Positions 51,844 through 60,484 of a stretch of DNA of 64,000 nucleotides are shown here, piece by piece (the first letter of the stretch is position 1; every line of letters starts with the position of its first letter). The position numbers were made by a program, and so were the translations under genes. The notes under the pieces are model-generated. The model saw only the letters and a program-made list of their open reading frames with translations. It had not been told where the DNA came from and did not search any database. Source of the stretch: JABHGY01 sp964525185 (lineage in GTDB: Bacteria; Fidelibacterota; Marinisomatia; Marinisomatales; UBA1611); contig CAZGFQ010000001.1 of assembly GCA_964525185.1 (NCBI GenBank), positions 37,614-101,613 on the forward strand, in the 5' to 3' direction.

Positions 51844-53352
51844 CTATTGATTTAACTTTATTCGTCTTTGAATTGCTTCTAGGCGCATGTGATCTTTTGC
51901 TTCATCATTTCGATCAATGACAATCTGATCTATGGCATGATCCGTTCCACCAGAGTGACGTATCACTTCATAAATGGGATCATAAATACGCCCAATACGA
52001 TAATTTTCAGAAATTCGCATTACCATGTCATAATCTTCGCCATAATTCCGCGAATAGGGTGTTTCATTCATTTCAAAAAAACCAATATCTTTTATAACTT
52101 GAATAGGAATGGATCGTGGGGCACCGGCACCATTTATTCGTAATAAATTATTTCGCCCATTATCATCTGTCCATTCATCGTGTGTTACGACTGGAATTTC
52201 TTCCATCCGACTCAATGAATCATCATCCTTTTCCCATACTTCATACGAACCAATAACCATTCCGATGGTAGAATCTGATTCATACACATTCATTATCTTT
52301 TCCACAGCATCAGGCTTGAGTCGATCATCTGAATCAAGTTGAACGTAATATTGACCATTTGCATTTTGTGCTCCTAAATTTAGGCAATATCCAATATTAT
52401 TTATATCTGTTACAAACAATCTTACTTCAGGTTTGGTTGAATCATACTTTGAACCATTTCCCATATATGCTTCCACAGCTGAAACGGTTGGATCTTCGGG
52501 CCCGCCATTTACGACAATGATTATTTCAATATTTTGGACAGTTTGAGCGAGAATACTTTCGATAGCTGTTCCAATAAAATCGGGTCGATCATTGACTGGA
52601 ATAATAATGGATGCTGTGAGCTCTGTATCCGTTTTTGGAACTTGCTTATAATGTGCATCTGGTTTTAAATAGGCACCAATTCTATCTAAATGGTTTGAGA
52701 GAATAGATTCTGCTTCTTCTTGCTGCTCTTTTCCGGCTAACAAATAATCAAAAACATTTGTGCCGCCTGATTGTGCTTCTACTGAATAAAGACTCCCAGA
52801 ATAACGATTCGCAATATGGGTTAATTGCGAATTTTCAGACAATTTTAATCTTAAATCATATAAATGATTGAAATTAACAGACTCGTCCATTCCCCCAACG
52901 GATTCCAATTTATGTTTATTAAATAAAAACACTTTCCCATAATCTTGATTATCTCTGACTCTTCCCTGATGGTGTTTTAATAGTCGAATTTCAGAAATGG
53001 TTTCATTGTCGATTAAGTCGTAGTCACTATAAAACATCCCTGTATTGGGGAATCTTTCTTTACTAATGGAGAAGAGACTTATGATTGAAGATGATAAAAC
53101 AATGGGGGCTGTTCGATTATCAATATAGAGAATCATGTCTGCATTGGATTGGGATACTGCATTATTAAATTGATTCGGAAATCCATTATCGTCGGTGCCT
53201 ATAGGAATATAACCATCAGGAAGGTCACCTTGTTTGTTTTCAGTAAAAATAAAAACCTGATTGGGCGATTCAGATTGATTAATTATAGAATCAAACATAT
53301 TAGTGTGTTTGTCTCCATCTTTTGGCATATGTAAAAAAACGTCAGTTTTCAT
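51844..53352 (-). CDS. GT2 glycosyltransferase with tandem GT-A domains
   Basis: A 502-aa protein. The C-terminal half (about residues 247-480) is a family 2 glycosyltransferase: ASIIIPVNDRPDFIGTAIES, the metal/nucleotide motif QLDSDDR and YGEDYDMVMRI. The N-terminal half (1-240) has the same general fold (LYIDNRTAP in the DxD region) but with degenerate motifs. No membrane helix. Its first gene position in the leftward operon is divergent from the esterase. Acceptor unknown; cell-surface glycan synthesis is plausible. Confidence 0.82.
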   Translation of the reverse strand: MKTDVFLHMPKDGDKHTNMFDSIINQSESPNQVFIFTENKQGDLPDGYIPIGTDDNGFPNQFNNAVSQSNADMILYIDNRTAPIVLSSSIISLFSISKERFPNTGMFYSDYDLIDNETISEIRLLKHHQGRVRDNQDYGKVFLFNKHKLESVGGMDESVNFNHLYDLRLKLSENSQLTHIANRYSGSLYSVEAQSGGTNVFDYLLAGKEQQEEAESILSNHLDRIGAYLKPDAHYKQVPKTDTELTASIIIPVNDRPDFIGTAIESILAQTVQNIEIIIVVNGGPEDPTVSAVEAYMGNGSKYDSTKPEVRLFVTDINNIGYCLNLGAQNANGQYYVQLDSDDRLKPDAVEKIMNVYESDSTIGMVIGSYEVWEKDDDSLSRMEEIPVVTHDEWTDDNGRNNLLRINGAGAPRSIPIQVIKDIGFFEMNETPYSRNYGEDYDMVMRISENYRIGRIYDPIYEVIRHSGGTDHAIDQIVIDRNDEAKDHMRLEAIQRRIKLNQ

Positions 53353-53441
53353 AGGAATATATTTTTATATAACTCTTATTATGATTCAAAATACAATTGT
53401 GTAAAATACAGATGGATTGTTAAACAATATTAGTCTTTTTC

Positions 53442-54233
53442 ATGAAAAAATTCATTCCAATCATTTTATACCTTTTTGCGACATTCAGCTACGGTGCATC
53501 GCAGGAAACTGTCCAAATATTCAGTTCGGCGATGGAAAAAGATATTCCCGTGTTGATTGTTTTACCGGATGAGTATGAAGGAAACCCTGGCGAAATGAAT
53601 GCCGTATTTTTACTCCATGGTTATGGTGGCAACTACTTGAATTGGTCTAATCACACAAATCTAGAAGAAAGGGCAGATCGTTTTTCCATGATACTTATTT
53701 GTCCCGATGGAAGCCCAAATAGTTGGTATCTGGATAGTCCGGTGGATTCATCCAGCCAATATGAAACATTCATGATTCAAACTTTAATCCCGAGTCTAAA
53801 AGAAAAATATCGTATAAATCAAATAGGTATTACCGGATTAAGTATGGGCGGACATGGATCACTCTATTTAGCCATTAGACATTCGGAAATATTTGATGCA
53901 GTCTCAAGTATGAGTGGAGGGGTAGATTTAACCTATTCTACAGTGAAGTGGGAAATTGCCTCCAAAATTGGATTATTCGAATTATACCCTGAACGATGGA
54001 AAAATCATTCAATTATACATATGGTTGATTTAATTCAAGATGGATTTATGCCTATATTGATTGATTGCGGTTATGAAGATTTCTTTATTGATATAAATAG
54101 AACATTACATCATCGATTAATCGAGCGAAAAATTCTACACACATACATTGAAAAACCAGGTGGCCATAGTTGGGAATATTGGGTGAATGCTTTAGACGAA
54201 CATTTGTTGTTTTTTCAAAATCGTTTCGAGTAA
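53442..54233 (+). CDS. Exported esterase (esterase D family)
   Basis: A 263-aa alpha/beta hydrolase with signal peptide (MKKFIPIILYLFATFSYGAS). The nucleophile elbow is GLSMGG (about residues 127-132), the oxyanion region FLLHGYGGN and the catalytic His in GGHSWEYW. The family includes S-formylglutathione hydrolase-like and feruloyl-type esterases; here it probably removes acyl groups from glycans outside the cytoplasm. First gene of the rightward operon. Confidence 0.88.
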   Translation: MKKFIPIILYLFATFSYGASQETVQIFSSAMEKDIPVLIVLPDEYEGNPGEMNAVFLLHGYGGNYLNWSNHTNLEERADRFSMILICPDGSPNSWYLDSPVDSSSQYETFMIQTLIPSLKEKYRINQIGITGLSMGGHGSLYLAIRHSEIFDAVSSMSGGVDLTYSTVKWEIASKIGLFELYPERWKNHSIIHMVDLIQDGFMPILIDCGYEDFFIDINRTLHHRLIERKILHTYIEKPGGHSWEYWVNALDEHLLFFQNRFE

Positions 54234-54258
54234 TATTTATGTTAAATCTTTAACTTTA

Positions 54259-57216
54259 ATGCTTACAGAAATGAGAAATATCACATCCATGCCTAAACCG
54301 ATTATTATATCTTTTTTACTATCCACAGTCCTGATGATTAATGGATGCGGTGGAACGATTCCGGAACAATCAAAATCATCGGAATTATCTTGGGCGGAAG
54401 AAACTTTATCCATGCTTTCTTTACGAGAGAAAATCGCCCAAATGATGATTTATCACATGAATATGCGTTTCAAAGATGTGTCGGAATCAAAGTGGGAAAA
54501 CATTCAATCGCTCATAAAAACAGATGGAATTGGTGGCATTCATTTATGGTATGGTGATGGAAGTAGTTCTGTGGCAATGATGAATGAAATGCAACAGCAA
54601 TCTAAAGTACCAATCATTTTTGATGCAGATATAGAATATGGGCTCAATCAAAGATTCCCATCCGGAACAGACTTTCCACCTTTAATGGCCATTGCTGCAA
54701 CCGGGAATCCTGAAAACGCTTATGCTGTAGGAGCGATTGTTGCCAATGAAGCTCGTTCAGTTGGCATTCATTGGAATTTATCTCCTGTAATGGATGTAAA
54801 TAATAATCCTGATAACCCAATAATTAATGTTAGATCATTTGGAGAAGATCCAGATTTGGTAAGTGACTTTGGTGTACCTTATATGAAAGGGTTGCAAGAT
54901 AATGGCATGTTAGCTACCGCTAAACATTTCCCTGGCCATGGAGATACAGAAACGGATTCTCATTCATCTCTCGCCATGATTCCAAGTGATTCTGCGAGAC
55001 TTTGGTCCGTTGAAATTCCACCATTCCAAAAGATGGCAGACGAAGGAGTGGACGCTATTATGGTTGCTCATGTTCATGCGCCAGATTATCAAATGGGTGC
55101 AGAAGATCCAGCCACATTATCTTCATTTTGGATTCAAGACGTTTTACGAAATCGTATTGGTTTTAAAGGAACGGTTATTACCGATGCGATGGGAATGGGT
55201 GGAATTGTAAAAAATTATTCCAAATCCTACGCCTTGATAAAAACAATTCAAGCGGGTAGTGATGTTATTATTCAAAATTACGATTTAAAAGGTGCAGTAG
55301 ATGTTGTAGAAACCGCTGTATTGAATGGGAGTATCTCCGAAGAACGAATTAATCAATCTGCATTAAAAATGTTAAGAATGAAGGAAAAAGTGGGACTCCA
55401 TAAACAATCAAATATAAACCTTCAACATGCGAGAACAATATTAAATGATAAAGAGCATAAATCAACTGCGCGTAGAATCGCGTCCGAAGCAATTACATGT
55501 GTAAAATTGGCTAAAGATTTATTACCCCTTTCAGCAACGCAAACTGATACGTTATATGTCATTGATTTATATGATTCTGAGAATAATCATAGCCAATCCA
55601 AAATAACAAAAGCATTAAAATCTGAAAGGATTGTGCTTCATTCCTTTCAAGTGGAAGAATCGGATTCCAAACAATCTTTAGAATTAATTGTAAGTCAAAT
55701 TCCTAAAAATGCTCGCGTTTTAATCAATGCTTTTGCTGTACCAAAGGCATGGAAAAATCGAATATTTCTCCCTGAAAATGAAACAGATTTTGTAAATCTG
55801 CTGATAGAAAAAACAAATAGAATCATTTTAGCGAGTATGGGTACACCGTATCTCATTCAAGAATTTCCGGATATTCCTGTAAATGTATGTGGGTATAAAG
55901 GGAATGATGTTATGACGTCAGCAATGGCGAATGCATTATTAGGTAAAACAGAAATAACGGGGATACTTCCTGTGTCAATTCCCGGTATTGCAGACATAGG
56001 TCATGGAATTCATATTAAACGCAATTTTCAAAAAAAGAATGGTAAATCATACAGTAAAGGTGAAGAAATTGTGCAAATTTTGCCATCCGAAATAAATGTA
56101 AAAAATGATTTAGTCCTTTCGCTCATGAATGATGCAGTAAAAGATTCCGCTTGGCCAGGTGGCGTCATATTAGGAGCAAAAGATGGAAAAATATTTTTAA
56201 AGGAAGGCGTTGGTTTTCATACATATGCAAAGGATAAGCCAACACAATCCAGCGATATTTTTGATCTAGCTTCCATTACAAAAGTCATATCTACCACATC
56301 AGCCATTATGAAATTAGTGGATATGAATAAAATTTCTTTAGATGATTATGTTGTAAAACATTTACCTGAGTTTAAAGGAAAACAACCTGAGTATTATGAG
56401 CAAAAATCAAAGACAACTATTCGACACTTATTAACACATACTGCTGGGCTTCCCCCATTTAAACAATATTATAAAATGGATACAAGTATGGATGCTCGAT
56501 TAGACAGTGTTTTTAATACTGAACCTATTTATACATTAGAAAGTCAGACTAAATATTCTGATGTTGGTTTAATGACGCTCGGGAAATTAGTAGAAGCAGC
56601 CAGTGGCACTTCCTTAGACTATTTTGTGGATTCTCTCATTTTTCAACCACTAGGCATGACATCCACTTTTTATAATCCAAGTGAAGAAAAAATGCATCGC
56701 ATTGTACCCACAGAAATTAATCCAAACAATAGACTCATTCATGGAATCGTACATGATGAAAATGCATATAGTATTGGGGGTGTCGCAGGACATGCTGGGT
56801 TATTTTCCACCGTACGAGATTTAGCTCGATTTTCTCAAATGATGCTTAATGGTGGTATTTATGGATGGAAACGTATTTTTCGAGAAAAGACCGTAAAAGA
56901 GTTTACGCGAAGAGCAAATGTGATTGAAGGAAGTTCCAGATGTTTAGGATGGGATAGCCCAAAAGACGAAGCATCGGGAGGTGTGTTTTTGAGCGATTCA
57001 AGTTTTGGACATACAGGGTTTACCGGAACATCGTTATGGATTGATCCAGATAATGACATAATAGTTATATTACTCACAAATGCCGTTCACCCGAATCGAA
57101 AGAGTAAAAGTCCAAAATATTATGAATGGCGTCAACGAATTCATTCAGCTGTATATGAATCACTCGGATTCACAGAAAAAAATCCTAATCTAAAATGGAA
57201 GTCACGATGGGAATAA
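54259..57216 (+). CDS. GH3 beta-N-acetylglucosaminidase fused to beta-lactamase-fold domain
   Basis: A 985-aa lipoprotein (Cys30 in VLMINGC). Residues 45-380 are a GH3 domain with the NagZ dyad motif KHFPGHGDTETDSH (222-235) and nucleophile Asp309 in ITDAMGMGG, indicating exo-N-acetylhexosaminidase activity. Residues about 400-600 are the GH3 C-terminal-like part. Residues 615-975 are a serine beta-lactamase/penicillin-binding fold with SITK (672-675), YSD (766-768) and HTG. The start is uncertain among ATG 54259, 54271 and 54289. The fusion likely trims GlcNAc and acts on peptide or ester bonds of wall fragments. Confidence 0.9.
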   Translation: MLTEMRNITSMPKPIIISFLLSTVLMINGCGGTIPEQSKSSELSWAEETLSMLSLREKIAQMMIYHMNMRFKDVSESKWENIQSLIKTDGIGGIHLWYGDGSSSVAMMNEMQQQSKVPIIFDADIEYGLNQRFPSGTDFPPLMAIAATGNPENAYAVGAIVANEARSVGIHWNLSPVMDVNNNPDNPIINVRSFGEDPDLVSDFGVPYMKGLQDNGMLATAKHFPGHGDTETDSHSSLAMIPSDSARLWSVEIPPFQKMADEGVDAIMVAHVHAPDYQMGAEDPATLSSFWIQDVLRNRIGFKGTVITDAMGMGGIVKNYSKSYALIKTIQAGSDVIIQNYDLKGAVDVVETAVLNGSISEERINQSALKMLRMKEKVGLHKQSNINLQHARTILNDKEHKSTARRIASEAITCVKLAKDLLPLSATQTDTLYVIDLYDSENNHSQSKITKALKSERIVLHSFQVEESDSKQSLELIVSQIPKNARVLINAFAVPKAWKNRIFLPENETDFVNLLIEKTNRIILASMGTPYLIQEFPDIPVNVCGYKGNDVMTSAMANALLGKTEITGILPVSIPGIADIGHGIHIKRNFQKKNGKSYSKGEEIVQILPSEINVKNDLVLSLMNDAVKDSAWPGGVILGAKDGKIFLKEGVGFHTYAKDKPTQSSDIFDLASITKVISTTSAIMKLVDMNKISLDDYVVKHLPEFKGKQPEYYEQKSKTTIRHLLTHTAGLPPFKQYYKMDTSMDARLDSVFNTEPIYTLESQTKYSDVGLMTLGKLVEAASGTSLDYFVDSLIFQPLGMTSTFYNPSEEKMHRIVPTEINPNNRLIHGIVHDENAYSIGGVAGHAGLFSTVRDLARFSQMMLNGGIYGWKRIFREKTVKEFTRRANVIEGSSRCLGWDSPKDEASGGVFLSDSSFGHTGFTGTSLWIDPDNDIIVILLTNAVHPNRKSKSPKYYEWRQRIHSAVYESLGFTEKNPNLKWKSRWE

Positions 57217-58022
57217 AATATTATTTATTAGGGTTCGTATTCTTATTGGGTTGCCAATCGAATGATAATTGGGTCGACACTTTACCTAAACCTTGGACAT
57301 TATCTCAAGAAGAAGTGTCAGATATTTTGCCGAAATTTCATACGCATTATCCAGATTTTCATCAACGAATAAAAGCCATTAATCTATGGAGAGTGGGAAC
57401 ACCCTATAGTATCTTCAAACTGGGTGAAGAAATTGATCCGGACCCAGATCCTATTATTCGAATTGATACATCTGACTGTACCGTTCATGTATTAACAACT
57501 CTTGCTTTTACCATGAGTCAAAACTGGGAAGAGTCGAAAGAAAATATGATTCATTTACATTACAAAGATCATAATCCTTCGTATAAAACGCGATGGCATT
57601 ATACATCGGATCGGCTCATGAACCATCCACTTACTGTGGATATTACTAGAACATTGCTCCCGGAAAATGAAATGGCTTCCGTACATATTACCCTAAATCA
57701 AAAAGAAAATGGATCAGAATTCCTGCAATTAGATTGGAAAGATGAACGGGATGTTTTTTATATCCCCAGTGATAAAATAACGCCTAAATTATTACAATCT
57801 ATTCCAGAAGTGGCTGGAGTTGCATTTGTTCGAAAAAAGTATTTTAAAATGGGAATCGTCCTTGCTCATGAGGGATATTTGATTGATCATACACGTGTTA
57901 TTCATGCATCTTCTGATGCTGGTGAAACAGTGAATGTAGATTTTATGGAATATTACTTTAGAGAAGATGGACCCTTATTTGATGGAATAATGGTTTCTAA
58001 ATTTGTAGAACCAAATGAATAA
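57207..58022 (+). CDS. DUF1460 (N-acetylmuramoyl-alanine amidase-like) lipoprotein
   Basis: A 271-aa lipoprotein (MGIKYYLLGFVFLLGC). It fits DUF1460, an NlpC/P60-like fold: catalytic Cys in RIDTSDCTVHVLTTLAF (about residue 93) and late His in GIVLAHEGYLIDHTRVIHAS. Related Bacteroidetes proteins are described as muramyl-amidases or wall peptidases. I chose ATG 57207, which gives a clean lipobox and overlaps the GH3 gene by 10 nt. It overlaps anmK by 8 nt. Likely cuts peptide from MurNAc in wall fragments. Confidence 0.82.
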   Translation: MGIKYYLLGFVFLLGCQSNDNWVDTLPKPWTLSQEEVSDILPKFHTHYPDFHQRIKAINLWRVGTPYSIFKLGEEIDPDPDPIIRIDTSDCTVHVLTTLAFTMSQNWEESKENMIHLHYKDHNPSYKTRWHYTSDRLMNHPLTVDITRTLLPENEMASVHITLNQKENGSEFLQLDWKDERDVFYIPSDKITPKLLQSIPEVAGVAFVRKKYFKMGIVLAHEGYLIDHTRVIHASSDAGETVNVDFMEYYFREDGPLFDGIMVSKFVEPNE

Positions 58023-59145
58023 AAATTTATTAGAAAAAGAGACGATTAGAACCATGGGGCTCATGATGGGCACTTCTATGGATGGGCTTGATATTGCAAT
58101 AGTCGATATCAAATTATCTCAAGGAAAAATAAAACCTGAAATTATATTATCTCATACAATTCCTTTTCCGAAAATTTTAAAGAAACACATATTGAATGCA
58201 GTTTCTGGAGATGAAAGTTTATATAAATCCCTTGATGAATCATTAGGCGAATGGATGGCAGATGTATGTCAAGATTTTACATCTCAAAATAATATATCTG
58301 GCATTGATTTAATTGGGAGCCATGGACAAACGGTTTACCATGAAAGTGGTGTAAAAAGTGTTCAAGTTGGAAATCCACAATTTTTAGCAGATATGTTTAA
58401 TGTGCCTGTTATTAACGATTTCCGTTCAGCGGATATTGAAGCAGGAGGGACTGGAGCACCCCTAATTCCAAAAGTGGATGAATGGATGTTTCAAAAAGAG
58501 AATGAAGCTGTCATTATGCTAAATATTGGTGGCGTGGCGAATGTGACATTATTACCGCCGGAAGGAGAAGGGAATATTCTTGGTTTTGATACAGGTCCTG
58601 GAATGGCTTTGCTAGATGAAACATATCGTTCTCATTTTATTGAAGGATTTGATATTGCTGGGAAATTGGCTAAAAAAGGCATTATTGATAGGGAAATGGT
58701 CGAACGTTGGATGGACGATCCGTATATACAGAAAAAGCCGCCGAAATCGACTGGCCGTGATTATTTTGGCCATGCCTGGTTAAATGCACATGAGGAAGAA
58801 TTGAATTTACTTTCTTTTGAAGACCGATTAGCTAATTTAGCTTATTTTACAGCTAGAACCATTATTGAAGGGTGCAACTCATTTAACAAAAAATGGAATG
58901 TGAGTGAAATGGTCGTTTCGGGTGGGGGAAGTTATCATGAACAAATTCTATTTCATCTAAAACGATTATTACGTCCAATTCAAGTCAAGAAAACGGACGA
59001 TTACGGTTTGCCTGTAGATGGAAAAGAAGCTGTTGGTTTTGCTTTACTCGCTACCGCTCATGTAAAAGGTATTCCTGGAAATATCCCAACCGTTACAGGA
59101 GCAAATGAAAGTGTAATCCTTGGTAAAATGGTGGAACCTAACTGA
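58015..59145 (+). CDS. anmK: Anhydro-N-acetylmuramic acid kinase
   Basis: A 376-aa enzyme that opens and phosphorylates 1,6-anhydro-MurNAc to MurNAc-6-phosphate. Family motifs: GLMMGTSMDGLD (15-26), GSHGQTVYHE, NDFRSADIEAGGTGAPL, NIGGVANVT, GFDTGPGMALLD and the closing VSGGGSYHEQILFHL. Starts inside the end of the DUF1460 gene and overlaps the U32 gene (single base, TGATG). Key evidence that this locus handles peptidoglycan turnover products. Confidence 0.95.
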   Translation: MNKNLLEKETIRTMGLMMGTSMDGLDIAIVDIKLSQGKIKPEIILSHTIPFPKILKKHILNAVSGDESLYKSLDESLGEWMADVCQDFTSQNNISGIDLIGSHGQTVYHESGVKSVQVGNPQFLADMFNVPVINDFRSADIEAGGTGAPLIPKVDEWMFQKENEAVIMLNIGGVANVTLLPPEGEGNILGFDTGPGMALLDETYRSHFIEGFDIAGKLAKKGIIDREMVERWMDDPYIQKKPPKSTGRDYFGHAWLNAHEEELNLLSFEDRLANLAYFTARTIIEGCNSFNKKWNVSEMVVSGGGSYHEQILFHLKRLLRPIQVKKTDDYGLPVDGKEAVGFALLATAHVKGIPGNIPTVTGANESVILGKMVEPN

Positions 59146-60482
59146 TGACACATCCAGAATTATTATCACCTGCAGGAAATTTAAATAAATTAAAGTATGC
59201 ATTTGCTTATGGGGCGGATGCTGTTTATGCCGGCGTACCACGATTCTCTTTACGTACACGTGAAAATGAATTTAGGGAAGATTCTCTTATAGAAGGAATT
59301 AAGTATTCTCACGATTTAGGGAAAAAAATCTATTTGACGCTTAATATTTATGCCCATAATACAAAGGTGGATGGATTTATTCGAGAATTAGAAAAAGTGG
59401 CTGAATGGGAGCCAGATGGTTTAATCATGGCGGACCCAGGATTGATTCACCAAGCCATAAAACGAGTTCCCCAAATCCCTGTTCACTTATCGACTCAAGC
59501 CAACGCAACCAATTGGACCACAGTAGAATTTTGGAAAGATTTAGGCGTTGAACGAATTATACTGTCTCGAGAATTACGGCTAAAAGAAGTGGCAGAAATT
59601 CATAAAAAAGTCCCAGATGTGGAATTAGAATCATTTGTACATGGCGCTATTTGTATTGCCTACTCTGGTAGATGCCTAATTACAAACTATATGAATCATA
59701 GAGATGCAAACCAAGGAACATGCACCAATTCATGTCGATGGAATTATCAGTTTGGTGAAGAACCGAATTCTCTTTTGGAATTAGAGTCTCAGCAACAATC
59801 ACTCACAATAGATGAGATATACCAACGACCCGATGGCAATTATTATGTTGAGGAGAAAGAAAGAAAAGGAAAAAAATACCCCATCGAAGAAGATGAAAGT
59901 GGGACATATTTATTCAATGCAAAAGATTTATGCGCAGTAGAATTATTGGATGAAATAAGAGATGCAGGTGTATGCAGTTTTAAAATTGAAGGTCGGACAA
60001 AATCAGAATATTATGCTGCCATGTCAGCTCGGTCATATCGAAAAGCCATTGATGATGTGGTTGCAGGAAATCCGTTTGATCCACAAGTAATGAAAGATTT
60101 ATTGGCATTATCAAATCGTGGATATACCACAGGATTTTATACTCGAAATCCAAGAGAATTTGGAGAAAATATTGAAGAAAACAGATCTCGTGAGAGACAT
60201 AAAAAACCTGTTGGCCTAGAATGTGAATATGATAAAGATACTGGCCTTCTTTGGTTTGATATAAAGAATAGGCTTGATGAAGGGAATACAGTTGAAATAT
60301 TAACACCTGAAGGAGATCATGAATTTGATGTGTCTGAAGTAAGAAATACAAAGGGCCAAAAAGTAGAATCTATCCATGGTGGTGCAGGGCGGGGTGCTTT
60401 CCCAATTCATTTTGATCCCGGCCCATTTGCTGTCATACGTCGAACCCTAAATAAACACGAACAAGAACAATTATTAAAATAA
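59145..60482 (+). CDS. U32 peptidase-family protein (TrhP/YegQ-like)
   Basis: A 445-aa protein beginning ELLSPAGNLNKLKYAFAYGA, with the U32 signature SFVHGAICIAYSGRC and further Cys in GTCTNSC (Cys170, 177, 193, 197), a set associated with an Fe-S cluster in TrhP-type enzymes. Members of the YegQ branch function in tRNA uridine hydroxylation rather than proteolysis. Its place in a wall-recycling operon is probably incidental coupling. Starts in the anmK stop (TGATG). Confidence 0.88.
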   Translation: MTHPELLSPAGNLNKLKYAFAYGADAVYAGVPRFSLRTRENEFREDSLIEGIKYSHDLGKKIYLTLNIYAHNTKVDGFIRELEKVAEWEPDGLIMADPGLIHQAIKRVPQIPVHLSTQANATNWTTVEFWKDLGVERIILSRELRLKEVAEIHKKVPDVELESFVHGAICIAYSGRCLITNYMNHRDANQGTCTNSCRWNYQFGEEPNSLLELESQQQSLTIDEIYQRPDGNYYVEEKERKGKKYPIEEDESGTYLFNAKDLCAVELLDEIRDAGVCSFKIEGRTKSEYYAAMSARSYRKAIDDVVAGNPFDPQVMKDLLALSNRGYTTGFYTRNPREFGENIEENRSRERHKKPVGLECEYDKDTGLLWFDIKNRLDEGNTVEILTPEGDHEFDVSEVRNTKGQKVESIHGGAGRGAFPIHFDPGPFAVIRRTLNKHEQEQLLK

Positions 60483-60484
60483 AA

